From assembly GCA_032191485.1 (NCBI GenBank), contig JAVDOI010000039.1, positions 1,146,332-1,210,331 of the forward strand: a DNA stretch of 64,000 nt, read 5' to 3'. The notes under the pieces are model-generated. The model was not told where the DNA came from and did no database searches. It saw only the letters and a program-made list of their open reading frames with translations. The position numbers and the translations under genes were made by a program. Each line of letters opens with the position of its first letter. The first letter of the stretch is position 1. This document shows, one piece after another, positions 49,501 to 62,800 of the stretch. The stretch comes from Leptoclinus maculatus. Taxonomy: Eukaryota > Chordata > Actinopteri > Perciformes > Stichaeidae.

Positions 49501-52500
49501 ATCCTTGTAGACCAGCTGCTATAATCAAACAAAGGGATCAGTATCTGTTGATATGGATCATCGATGATTACCAATGATTACCAGCGTGATCAGGGATCTC
49601 TAGAAGTTATATTTGATCCGATCTGTGAACCGATCCAAACCGTGAGTTTTATTTCTCTAATTGGAAAAGACATTCATGGTCCCCAGAGGATTATTTCTCA
49701 TTATTCGAGGTTTTGCTGCTACCCTGAATTTTCCTCCGGTGCTGCCATGATGTCAAAATACACCAACATTCGGCCAACATTTTGGTTCTTCACCATGTAT
49801 TGTAAGTAATAATAGGATATCCATGGATTATCTTATGGCCGTTCCTCCAGCATCACTCACAAATCAAATCTGACTGCACGATATCCCAGAATTACATCCA
49901 AATTTGTATTTTTTTTTAAACGCCAATGTCTGTCTGAGTTGATGTTTCTGTAATATTCTGTATTGGACAGATGTGTTTCGTTGTTGCACTAAGCTGCAAC
50001 GATCAGAACTAATCAGTTCTCAGAACTGAAGTTAAACTTGTCCACAAGGTTGAGCCAAAACAGCCTGCAAAGAAAACTCCTTTTAGTCACCATAGTCTCC
50101 ATGATCTCATACCCTGAGCTCACGGCCAGAGGTGAGGATGGGAATAGACCGGTAAATGGAGAGCTTCACCAACAGACAAAGCTCTCCATTTACAGTCTGG
50201 TAGCCAAAACCACAGATGGTGCACCAATCCAGCCGGTCAATCTCACATCACCTCACCATCACTCATGAAAAAAGGACCTCAAGACACTTGAACTCCTTTC
50301 ACAAAAGGGGGTAGCAACCCCAGACCCAGTCCACCGGTTCTCTGGCAAAGCACCATGAACTCAGAACTGGAGGTGTTGACCCCCGTCCCAGCCACTTCAC
50401 CCTCGGCTGCAAACCGACCACAGTGCGAGCTGGAGGTCTCGGTCCACTGAAGCAAGGAAACCACATCGTTGGCGGAAAAAAAAAAGCAAAGATGCAATCC
50501 TGAGGTCACCAAACCAGTAAGACAATCAAACTGGTTATTCCCCAATAATAGGGAGCACACTCTCAGCCTCCTTGTTCTAAAGATGGGAGGAAAGGTTTGC
50601 CAGTTGAGATTCACTGGCCTTGATTTCACCCACTGAAGTAACCTAAACTGTACTCGCGAACCAAATCTCAGGTTATTTTCAAATCTCAGTGACAGACGGG
50701 TCATCTTTAATCAACTCGGCACTGTTAGAGGAGACTTGGCAGCTCATTTCATGGCAGTACTCTGACAATAACACGCCACATTTGTGACAGTTGGCATTGT
50801 CATGCTACACACAGTGGTGGTCTGGCTGTGGTGAGCTGCATCTGCTGATATAACACAAAACAGTCGACCTCCAGAGGGAGAAACGGGATCTTTTAGCTGA
50901 CAAAGTAACTCAGACGGGAATCAGGAGTACTGAACCATGACGTGGGGCTTCTGCTTTGGTCCAGCTCAGGACCCCTGGGAGTCAACAGTAATGATCTCCC
51001 TCATCTGTCTCCTGGAGAAAGTAATCAACGACTCCCCACTTAGCCAGACAAGTTTTGGAAACTTTTGTGTGTTCATGTTTGGCTTTAGTCTTCTGGTTAA
51101 GGTCTTCTAAAGCCAAAATGCATCTGCAGCCAATCAATAGCTTGATGGGTTGAACATGGTGGCCATACAAGGCCAGGGTTAGTGGTTGTATTGTCTATGT
51201 AGCTGCCTCAACAAGCCAAAAGAGCAGCAACTGCTTGAAAAGTGACTTATAAGTTTTGGGCACGAGTAGAAACTGTACAACCTTAATAACGTTCACAGAT
51301 TAAAGTTGTGTTTATATGAAATGTGACCTGTGAAGATGATCTGAAACAGACTTTTGTGCTGCTTGCAGAGGAGAATAAGTACAACAAGTACCCGAGGAAA
51401 GGGTTTGATTCCCACTGGAGCCATCCGGCCCCACAAAAGTTTATTATACACAACTGCTTAAAAGTTTGGAATCAACTGATGTTTTTCTTCTTTCCTGCAA
51501 TAAGAAATATTGTAACAGAGATAAAAACAGTATAATTCAGACGCCAAATGTTTTATTTACATTTGAAATAGTGTAAAACTTCCATTCGGTCGATGTCCCC
51601 ACAGTGTTGCATGAGAGGGGAGCAGACTGTTGGAACTTGGATGCTGAATTTAATTTCCAGTCCAGAAAAGTGGAAAAACCCCTGGTTATTATCATTGAAC
51701 CACAACGGTGAAACTAGGCTCCAAATATTGAGCAGATCTGTCTTTTCTTTGGGCCTTCAGTGGACCACTCAATGGTTAGATTGAAGAGGTTTAAACTGTG
51801 ATTCTTCAGTCCATAGAAGAGCTTTGCTAAAGCAACACATTGCCTGTTAATTCCCGCTTTCAGCATAATTGAAGGAAGCCATTATTTTTTAAATATGCAC
51901 ATATTTTGATGCTTAGCTTTTAGTTTATTCTACAAATGACTGCTGATTTCTTTCAGCTTCGTCTCTTTCGGTTTACAGCGTTTTGTTCTATATGTACTAA
52001 AGTAAACAACATCTATTAGTAAAGAGGACTTTCTACAACCTAAAAGCAAGAAAGACCATTCACAAATATGGAAAAGTCCCATGAGCACAGCCTTCCTACA
52101 TATTACTTCATTTTTCATAACTTCATTCTCAGAAGCTCCCTGAAGATTTTTAATCCAATAACAAAAATTATTTGGACTTCCAATTGTCTCAGCACACACT
52201 CTTATAGCACTCAATAATTTGTTCAAACCAGGCAGCAAACTCTTGTTCTGCCGAGTGAAGTCAATGCCAACGTGTCTTAAAGCTGCATTCTCTCTAATGT
52301 CCACCAGGGGGCGACTCCTCTGGTTGTATAGAAGTCTATGAGAAAATGACTACTTCTCTCTTGATTTATTACCTCAGTAAACATTGTAAACATGAGTTTA
52401 TGGTCTCAATCTCTAGTTTCAAGTCTTCTTCAATACAGCATGATGTTCATTTAGTAAATGATGGTCCATTTAGAGTCAAACAGACCATAAAGCAGGGTAT

Positions 52501-55500
52501 GCTTTAGGGGCGGGGCTACACAGTGATTGACAGGTCTCTACCAGAGACGTATACGGCGTCTCTACGTCACTCCTCCACATTACAAATATACACTTCCATG
52601 TATCTGTTGCAAAAAAATACTATTACCAGTAAAGTCATCCCGATACCAATAGAGTACTTCATACCCATCATGTGAATGGAAGCTGTGCGTGTCCCTAGCC
52701 AATCACTGCCGTCCTCGACCCACTGTGGTGGGACCGACAAGCTAGCATGACATGGTGGGTATCAATGCACGCCTTAGGTTTCATTTGACACCATCACCTT
52801 TCCTCTAGCTCTAAAACTGAGCCTGCTACAGTCCGAGAGGTAGTACAGTTGTGGATTGCGTCCATAAGGAGTGAAAGAGGTTTAATAACCTTGACATTTA
52901 ATGGTGATTAGCATTAAACCCCCGAGCTGCAACTCTCGGAGATGAATCAGCGACGGTGCGGTCGTGGATAACCACGGTCATGTTTAAATGGGGTTTCCCT
53001 CTTCCGATGAAAGGGGAAGTTGAATGAAGGTGTCTTCATTCACATTTTTGTATTTTGTGTGGCGCTCTCTTAATTCTCCACTGTGACTAAAAATAACCAA
53101 AAGATGACACATTTAAAAAACACTAAAAAAAGGGGGGCAAACATCAGGAATATGTTCCTACATTGTAGAGTCTTGAGGGCTTAATTGACTGAATTTTCCA
53201 GACAGAAAAAGGTTAAGAAAGGTGTGTCGAAACCAACTGAATGAGCCCACTCAGAAAGTAATGAATGAGAGAAACGAGGGGGTTGAAATGACTGCATGGA
53301 GTTTCCCACTGACACAGGAAGCTTGTTTGGTTGTGGTCACTAGCAACTAGAAACTAGCAACGTTTAACCCATTGAGCGCTGGAGTTTCTCTTTAAGTCAG
53401 TTAGAAAAATTCTAAATGATTTAGTAGTTTCCCTATAGATGCACAGTTTCCTCCAGTTTGAGTAACATTTGCTCAAAAGAAACCTCCCAGTTGTTTTAGG
53501 AAATGATTAAGCCTTTTTAAACTAAACTATATATTGGTGATCTGTTCTTTAAAATCAATGAAGCGGATACAAGTTGAATCAATGCTGCGTCATCGTTTAT
53601 TCTGAAGTTCAGCCAGATATATCTTTGGTGTTTGGACAATATAGTTCCTGGACTAAAACTATAAGTAGCCTGGCGGCACACTGTGTTGAAGAACATTATC
53701 ATCACAGAACTGTGGTTTCTATGTGGAACTGTGAACAGTTCTGGTTTTTATTTGGAGGATGTGGCTCCTATTTAGCTCAATGAAATGAAAAAAGGTCGTC
53801 AACGGTGAACCTCACAGCAGGATGTCTGGTGCCGATACAACATCTGACTGCTTGTGTACAGTACTTGATGCGATGATGACAGCGCATTAAAAATGAATTA
53901 AACAATAAAAACAATCTTTGAAGTTTCTTATTAGAAATCCCTGATTTAGATCCAGACATCTGTCGGGTGTTTGATACGGCAAAGCTGGCCGACAGATTAT
54001 CATCCGTATGTTGCATTTCAGATGAACAGGAATATTTATTTTAAGTTTGTCTTCAAATATAAGACACATTTATCGAGAGTAAGATACGTTTGTCTGCGTG
54101 CGATTCAGATTTAATTTAAACCCTCCGAACCACAAAACCTACCGGCAGGTTTGAGAAACAATGAACCATTTTATCACAGTCAGAAGCTGTAGGAACAGAC
54201 ATTTTCATTGGATTTACAACTTTCCGACAGACTTTGAACACATCATCTGTGACAAATGCACCCTTCAAGAAAAGCAACAAAATCAAAGCTTTAAAATAAA
54301 AATAAGTTAAATTTCATCAAAATCACTTCATTCTACGTCTCACTTTTGCAACATTTTACCCAAAATAAACCGTTTGCAGTCACTGGATCCGGTAAAAAAC
54401 ATCAAAGTCTTATTAGAGAGGAACTATTGCCGACTTTAAACACCAATTAAGAAAAATCTGCAGGATGAGACAAACGTTTTGTTCCAATATATCGTTTGTT
54501 TTAATGAAGATGAAATTATTTAGCGGGATTAAACTAAAAACAGCTTCACCTTATGATCGAATATGAATTCCAATGTTTTCCTTTTTCAAAAAACAAAACA
54601 AATTATCAAATAAATTCAACTTCAAGTGTTTTTATTTCTGAGTTCTCTCTACGTCTATCCACGATTGTGCAGTTTCCTTTGAGGTGCAGGACTTTTATAT
54701 TGCAGTGAAAATCGTTATTTTATATTTTGGATTTATCTCTTACTGCTACCCTGATTACACTGCTGGCATTGTGTTTATATATATTTATTAAAACATAAAT
54801 AACCTTAGTTCCTATTTTGTACTGCAACTGCTGCACAATAATTTCCCTCAGGATGAATAAAGTTCTTATCGTCATCGGTTCTTTATTGCGATGAGCCACT
54901 GAAAAGCCCATTCTTCAACCTAATCAAAAAATAAAGTCTGACTATTGTCTCTGTGAGTGATTCCTTTGTCTGTCCGGATCTATTTCAGAACAAGAATCTG
55001 CTTTCAATACCTTCTGATTAAGGCCGAGTCACATCATCCACAAAACACACGTCCAAGTTTGGGTTTCCTGTTCCAAATATGGCCGCCAGATTTCCAAAAC
55101 ACACAGCAAAAAAAAATCAAAAGTGCTTTCCAGCTCGTTTTGCTTTTCCAAGCGTCTAAACACTGTAACTTGGCGGTGTCACACTGTGGCAGGAACAATG
55201 CATGTGAACTCCGATGCAGCTGCAGAAGTCTGACTGACTGAGAGCCAAACGAGGGTCAAATGACAGAAGATGTTGCATTTTATCACATCCAGCTACGGAT
55301 TTTACTGCGAGAAGTTTCTCATTTCTGCACTTTTACATTTTAAAAGTGTTCCATTACAATAAACAGAGAAACGGCAAAACACGCCAGTGAGCTGCCGTCA
55401 GACCGTCGTTCCATCTGGACGACGTTTTCCCATAATTTCTTAGAAAACGCCTCACGATTTATGTTTGATACGCAGTTCTGGGTGTTAAAGAGCGGAGACG

Positions 55501-58500
55501 CTGCCGGGCCGGCGCGGAATTAGCCAAATGACTGCAAACCCAGAGCATACAGCACAGAACATTAAAGCCGTGCCCTGGCGTGGGAGGGAGGTTAAAGCAA
55601 TAAGAGCTGCAGAGTTTTCTCAGAGGGATGAGACAAAACTGAGAGAGAGACTAAAACAATGGGAACTAAGCTAACGCTGCTTTATATTGGACTTCAAAGT
55701 AATCTCATTTCACAACATGTGGTGCTTTGAACCAAAATGACAAGTCCAATTATTGGAAAATGTAAAAATGTTTGTACAAAATGTCACAAAATCTATGAAA
55801 TGTATTTGGTGTAAGGTTTAGATTATCCGACTTTTGGTGATGTTCTGTTGTGGTGGGGCGGTCGCCACGGTCAAAATAAAAATAGGTACCGTATTTTCCA
55901 TACTATAGGGCGCACTGGATTATAAGGCGCACTGTCAATGAATGGTCTATTTTCGATCTTTTTTCATATATAAAGCGCACCAGACTATAAGGCGCGGGCG
56001 CTCTGAAGAAATCTGTAGATTCTCCACTTCCGTGTCTGTATTCTCACGAGATAGTACGAGACTCACACAGTGAGATGTGATGCATATGACGAGTTTATGA
56101 CGAGCTTACAGTTCATCATGTGACGATCTGGGGGACGGACTGTTTACATCGTGTAGTGTAGCTTGTTAGCTCGTTAGTTAGCACGTCTGCTAACGGCAGC
56201 GTTCTGAGACAGCTGTAGCTTTATGATTACAGACATGTAAACACACAGTTAGTTAGTGGAGTCTGCGTGACTCACACAGCGAGCTATGATACTTATGCAT
56301 GCTTATGTTTACACCTCGTCCAGAACTACCGGTGAGACTCCTGACTACGGTAGCCGTAATGCTGCAAGCGGTGCGGCTTTGTAGTTTACCAAAGTCGTAC
56401 TAAAACATTTTGACAGAGCGCCGTGTACCACACAAAATCGCTTCGAGGTCAGTAAACACAACCAGAATTAATCCATATATAAGGCGCTCCGGATTATAAG
56501 GCGCACTGTCGTTTTTTGAGAAAATTAAAGGCTTTTAAGTGCGCCTTATAGTGCGGAAAATACGGTAATAACTACGGTGTAACTTAGGTTCTATGAGTAC
56601 GAGAACTGCAGGAGGAGGAGGAGGGAGTGAGACAATGACTGCTTTTTAGAGATTAGAAAAACGCAGTGATGATACAGACATTTCATACACAAGGCGTTAA
56701 TATTCTGCTTGTCAGACTAGAGAATCCAGTCTTCAGTGACAATATTCAGACTGAGGAGGAGTGACGTAGAGACGCCATATACGTCTGGTTGAGACCTGTC
56801 AATCACCGTGTAGCCCCGCCCTAAAGCATCCCCTGCTTTATGGTCTGTTTGACTCTAAATGGACCATAATGTACTAAATGAACATCATGCTGTATTGAAG
56901 AAGACTTGAAACTAGAGATTGAGACCATAAACTCATGTTTACAATGTTTACTGAGGTAATAAATCAAGAGAGAAGTAGAGTCATTTTCTCATAGACTTCT
57001 ATACAACCAGAGGAGTCGCCCCCTGGTGGTCACTAGAGAGAATGCAGCTTTAACACACTTTCGCAGAGACTTAACTCGGAAGAACCGGAGGTTGCGGCTT
57101 GGACAGTAACAGCAATCGCTGTATATTTGACTGAACTGAACTCTCTCTTCAGAGTCTGTTTGGATTCAGGCGGACACTTGCAAATCCTCTTTCCCACCAT
57201 GAATACTTAAATAAATTCTGTATCCCAGTAAGAAAGGGTTAAAGGAAAAAGTCCCATCCATGCACCGCTCCCAGAGGACGTTACTCAGACTAGCAGCTCA
57301 TTTTAACGAGGAGTGTGAAAGGTCAGACTGACTTGGCGTCCACGATGTCGTAGAGGTTCTTGAGGAAGTCGGAGTCCAGGTGGTTGTGCTCGCCGGTCAG
57401 CGTGTGGAAGTAAACCATCACGTATTCCTTCACTGTGATGTGGTCCATGACGTGGATGAAGTACAGCAGCGCCTGCACACGAAAACACACAAAATCAGTG
57501 TGCATGCACTCTTAAAGTCCTGGATTTCCCCAAAATGTTCTATATATTCTTTTCCAGCTTTACATTCATCACTTGGTATAGTTGGTCACTCTTAACACAG
57601 CTAACTTTTAGTTTCTTTTGGTTCAAGTTTGGCTGTTTTTGGTAGATGATGGTGAGTTTTAAGGTACAGATGTTATACATTTATTCATTTAAAAATATGA
57701 TTCTGTATTTGTGTCCAAAAGAAAATGTGGAATACAAACTTGTGCACACAAATTAAATGCATTATTTGCACAGTTTGAACACACGCACGTTAAAACATGC
57801 ACAAAAACTCATCTACTGACACGTCAAACACATGGAAGCACACACACAACTTTGTATCTCAGATTAATATAAAGACGAAACATGTGCCCAAAGATTGACT
57901 GTAACATCAATAAAAGCCTTTTATTTTGAAATAAGCATCCTGTTTGGTTACCTTTTCTATGTCAATGAGGGTCACTGGGATGTTTCGTCCAACCAAAATC
58001 ATCACCGTCCTGCCACACATGTCCACACCTGGAGACACACATTAACAGGTCTCACACACACACACACACACTTTTCTTTTTCTGTTCATCTGCAACCGTG
58101 GTCGTCCCTCCTTATGTTAACAATGTTCTGAATGTAGATAATCAATAAGATAAATCATTTATCAAATTCTCAAATTCTCAAAAGTGAGTATTTTCAATTT
58201 TTTTTGCTGTTGAATGTCATCGTGAATTTAACATCTTTGTGTTTTTGGACAAAAGACGACATTTGAAGACGTCACTGTGGGCTCCGACAACTTGTGACAT
58301 TTTATAGAATATAATTCAAATTCATTTATTCTACGAAGAAATCAACATATTAACTGAGGAAAAAATGGAAATAGAGGCTGACGGAGGTAAAATCTCGTAT
58401 TTTACGTTAACGTAACATTTATGCATCTGAAAATGTTGCAGATGTTTCCTGCACGACCAACATCCTCATAGATTTAATTCAAACCTGCAACCAGTCGTTA

Positions 58501-59824
58501 ATTGATTAATTTAGGATGATCAGTTAATCAGCTACGTAAAATATAATAATCTTGGGCTCTGCAAACTTTTTTCACTATTTTTCGATATGTTAAAGACTGA
58601 ACTTTTTTTTTTTAGTTGCAGCTTTAATAAATTTTCAAATATCTCGGTTATCACTTTGGTGTATCCCATAAAACATTAGTAACAGTTGTTTGACGGCCTG
58701 TAAAAGCCTTTCATGTGAAAAGCTGCGCTCGGAGCTCATTCGGCCTCTTCAGCTCTCTGTTCGCCGGCTTCTTTGTAAAGGAGAAGTGACGACATCTCTT
58801 TGGAAGAGACGGAGAAGCGGCTCAGCCTCATCGCATGTGTCTCTGAAGATGTTCTTGATTCTGTGGTGAAATTCTTCTTCTATTCATGTTCTCTGTGACC
58901 AGTACACCCACATAACTTTTGTCTTTACCGTTTCCACTTCACTTGATCACACTCGGGTCTTTTATCAACATTCATGTTGTTGACATATTAGAGTCAAAAG
59001 TCAAATTTTGGATATCTCTTTGAAATCACTCCATTAATCAGAACATACTGTAAACAGCCAAAAATAAGAACAAACAAACATTTTCTCCACATTTTTAGTA
59101 ATATAATGTGTATAAATGAGTCTGTGAATGCTGTGTGAACAAACCCCTCTGTGTGAACCTTCAGAACACAGAGAGGAATGAACGTGTAACGTTTGGTGTA
59201 TGTAAGAGCTGCTGAAGAGGAGATTTATGGATCAGAGTCTGAGAACAAACTCATTTAGAGAAAACGTCCTTTAAAGAGATGTTTAGTTACATTACAGACA
59301 TTTAGAGACTCTACAGGTGAAGAGGGTCAAAACATGAACTCATAGATATCACCATGAAGCTTCACCACTTCATCACTCACTTTAAGAGGAGGATTTATTG
59401 TATTACACGTTTTCTGAAATTTTATGTTTAAATATGCAAATGGTAACTTTTGGTGACAAAAAGCACCTGCATGTGTATTTTGGATGTTTTCTTTCCCCTG
59501 TGGTGTCTTTCCTTAATTTCCCATCTGAGGTCATGAGCAAACAAGCACCTTTAACCCCCTAAAACCAAATCACTGGAGCTAAACTGTTGAACTACACTGC
59601 CTCCTGCTGGTAATGAGATCAAACTGCACCTCATAACAGCTGAGATGGAGATGCTGCATTTCATTTAAAGAAACAAAGAAAGCAGATGGCTTTACCACAA
59701 CAGTGTTGTAATTCACCGGATGAAGAATGTAAATGCCCTTCTTTTGTTTCTTTTTCCTTCCACATTTACAGAACACAAGAGACAGATTCACTCCAGTATA
59801 TAACTTCTGTGGTTCTCTGCGTCT

Positions 59825-59859
<35 letters not shown>

Positions 59860-62800
59860 CAACACGTACCAGTTTGATATAAAGCTTTCAGTGCAGCGAT
59901 GTCTGACAGATCCTCTGCTCTCGCCCGACACAGCCAGCGACTGTAACTGCAGGAGAGGAACACACACCCATGGTTCATGGTTGCAGAATATAATACAGTT
60001 TGGACATGCATCTGAAATGTGTTTCTGTAGGTAAACCCACTGACACATGGGCTGCTGCTACGTTCACAATCCTCTGAGGAGGTTTATATGAGGGTTTAAG
60101 GCTTTGAAGGGTATTAATTGCGTATTTCAGCCTTTTGGTTCTTCTTTGTCCGTCTTATTTTCAATGCAACGGAGTCAAATACTGCACATGCAGTCATGCA
60201 AGTGTTGGCTCTTTCCACAGACTGTATACAAGAAGTGGACGTAGTCGTCGTGATGTCATCCATTGGTTTGTGGCTTGACATTTTGAAGCTTAGAGTTCTG
60301 CGTTTTGTCCGTCTACATCCTGACTTTTTGCAGAAGTGATCATATCTGGACTGAGGAGTGACAGAGACGCCGTATACGTCTCTGGTAGAGACCTGTCAAT
60401 CACAGTAAGCCCCGCCCTAAAGCATCCCCTGCTTTATGGTCTGTTTGACTCTAAATGGACCATAACTTACTAAATGAACATCATGCTGTATTGAAGAAGA
60501 CTTGAAACTAGAGATTGAGACCATCAACTCATGTTTACAATGTTTACTGAGGTAATAAATCAAGAGAGAAGTAGAGTCATTTTCTCATAGACTTCTATAC
60601 AACCAGAGGAGTCGCCCCCTGGTGGACAGTAGAGAGAATGCAGGTTTAACACATGAAGCATCGGCTTCACTCAGCAGAACCGAGGTTGCTGCCTGTTAAA
60701 AAGTAATCGACCAAAGAGCGCAGCTAGGGGACTAACGATTAGCCAATCCGCGCCAGGGGCGGGACTAACCTGAATAAAACTAGAAATGCCAAAGCTAATG
60801 TTGCTAATGCTAGTTCACATACATATACACAACATATTTTATCATATAAAACGTGTTTTTCCCCCTCCAGTACGTTCCAGTTACTTTACAATTTGTTTTT
60901 CGGACCCTTACTTCCTCTGGTGTTGTTTCAAGATGGCCGCCTCTGACATCTGGCCCTGCAGGATCTGTTTCCGCTGTTTGTCCACGTCACCCTCCATCCG
61001 GGCGAAAGCGTGGTTCCCCACCTGACCCAGATCCGACTTCAGACTCTCCTCTTCAGAATCATCTACATAAAACAAACAAACAGATGATAACCGGACCTTT
61101 AATTGACTTTACTGGCTCTGATGGACTCGTGACGGTATCATACACAAGAGTTATGGTAAAGTTAGATGCAACATATCCATTGAAACACAACACACAAAAA
61201 TGAGACAATAAACTAGTAAATTATCCCGGATTCACCTCATCTTGTCTTTATTTTATTTCACTGATCCTAAATTATCTGCAAGCATGACATTATTTGTGTG
61301 TGTGTGTGTTAAACAAACCACATGTACGGTTGTACGCATGTCCACGCATCCCATCTACACCCAAAAGGCTGTGCGTGTCTCTCAGTGTGATTACATCAGC
61401 ATGTTGTTATTGGGTTTCACTCACAGGCAGGACTGCTTGCTTTGGATCAATACGCCAAAAGCCACATCTCACCACCTTTGAAGCGCCGCACACATTCTTC
61501 TGTAGCGGAGGTCAATGGAGGCAACGGGCTCGACGCCGAACCCACTGACACATGGGCTGCTGCTACGTTCACAATCCTCTGAGGAGGTTTATATGAGGGT
61601 TTAAGGCTTTGTATTAATTGCGTATTTCAGCCTTTTGGTTCTTCTTTGTCTGTCTTATTTTCAATGCAACGGAGTCAAATACTGCACATGCAGTCATGCA
61701 AGTGTTGGCTCTTTCCACAGACTGTATACAAGAAGTGGACGTAGTCGTCGTGATGTCATCCATTGGTTTGTGGCTTGACATTTTGAAGCTTAGAGTTCTG
61801 CGTTTTGGCCGTCTACATCCTGACTTTTTGCAGAAGTGATCATATCTGGACTGAGGAGTGACAGAGACGCCGTATACGTCTCTGGTAGAGACCTGTCAAT
61901 CACAGTAAGCCCCGCCCTAAAGCATACCCTGCTTTATGGTCTGTTTGACTCTAAATGGACCATAATGTACTAAATGAACATCATGCTGTATTGAAGAAGA
62001 CTTGAAACTAGAGATTGAGACCATAAACTCATGTTTACAATGTTTACTGAGGTAATAAATCAAGAGAGAAGTAGTCATTTTCTCATAGACTTCTATACAA
62101 CCAGAGGAGTCGCCCCCTGGTGGACACTAGAGAGAATGCAGGTTTAATTTGCATCACTTTCCAGAACCGAAGGTTTTTGCATTTGCTTCTCACTGATAAA
62201 CTGCCTCCATTCATTTAAAAAAGGTCCTTTTTGTAGGATTTGGCGTCATAGCGGTGATGTTGCAACGCTTCACATTATTACCTTCATTGTGCACTTGGAC
62301 ACTTTCTCTGTTAGATTTTGTGCCGTCATCTTTCTGTAGTGAAATTAAACTGGGAAAGAACAACAAACGGTTCCTCAGTGTGAGACGAGTGAGGACAGAA
62401 ACGGAGCGGAATGAAATAATAAATGATGCATGTGTGACTCTTACATCAACTGATGATGAAACAAAGACGCCTACTCTTATAAAAGATTGCTGGCATGAAA
62501 GTGAAGCACATTACGTGTCTTTCCTAATGACGGGAAAACATTTCCTCACATTACATATTTTTTTAAACGGTTCGAGTACCTTCCAGGGTTCCTGGTTTCT
62601 CGGCGATACGGATCTGTCTCTCTGGGACGACGGGTTCCCCCTCAGAGTTGCCGATGTCGGCCGGGATGAGAGGCAGGCTGGCCTTCTCCTCTTCCTCAGA
62701 GCGAGGGTAGTACAGAGGGAGCAGCTTCTTATACACCGGCTGAGAGGAGGGAGAACACACACAAGTCATATATACTATATATAAATATACAAATTCCTTT

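Noticed and set aside
51398..51425. tRNA B-box-like GGTTTGATTCCCACTGG (possible tRNA or SINE)
   Set aside because: No matching A-box or cloverleaf could be drawn upstream; a single box is not enough.
60118..60339. Duplicated 73-codon frame (also at 61618-61839)
   Set aside because: It recurs only because the DNA segment is duplicated; it crosses the edge of a non-coding transposon copy.
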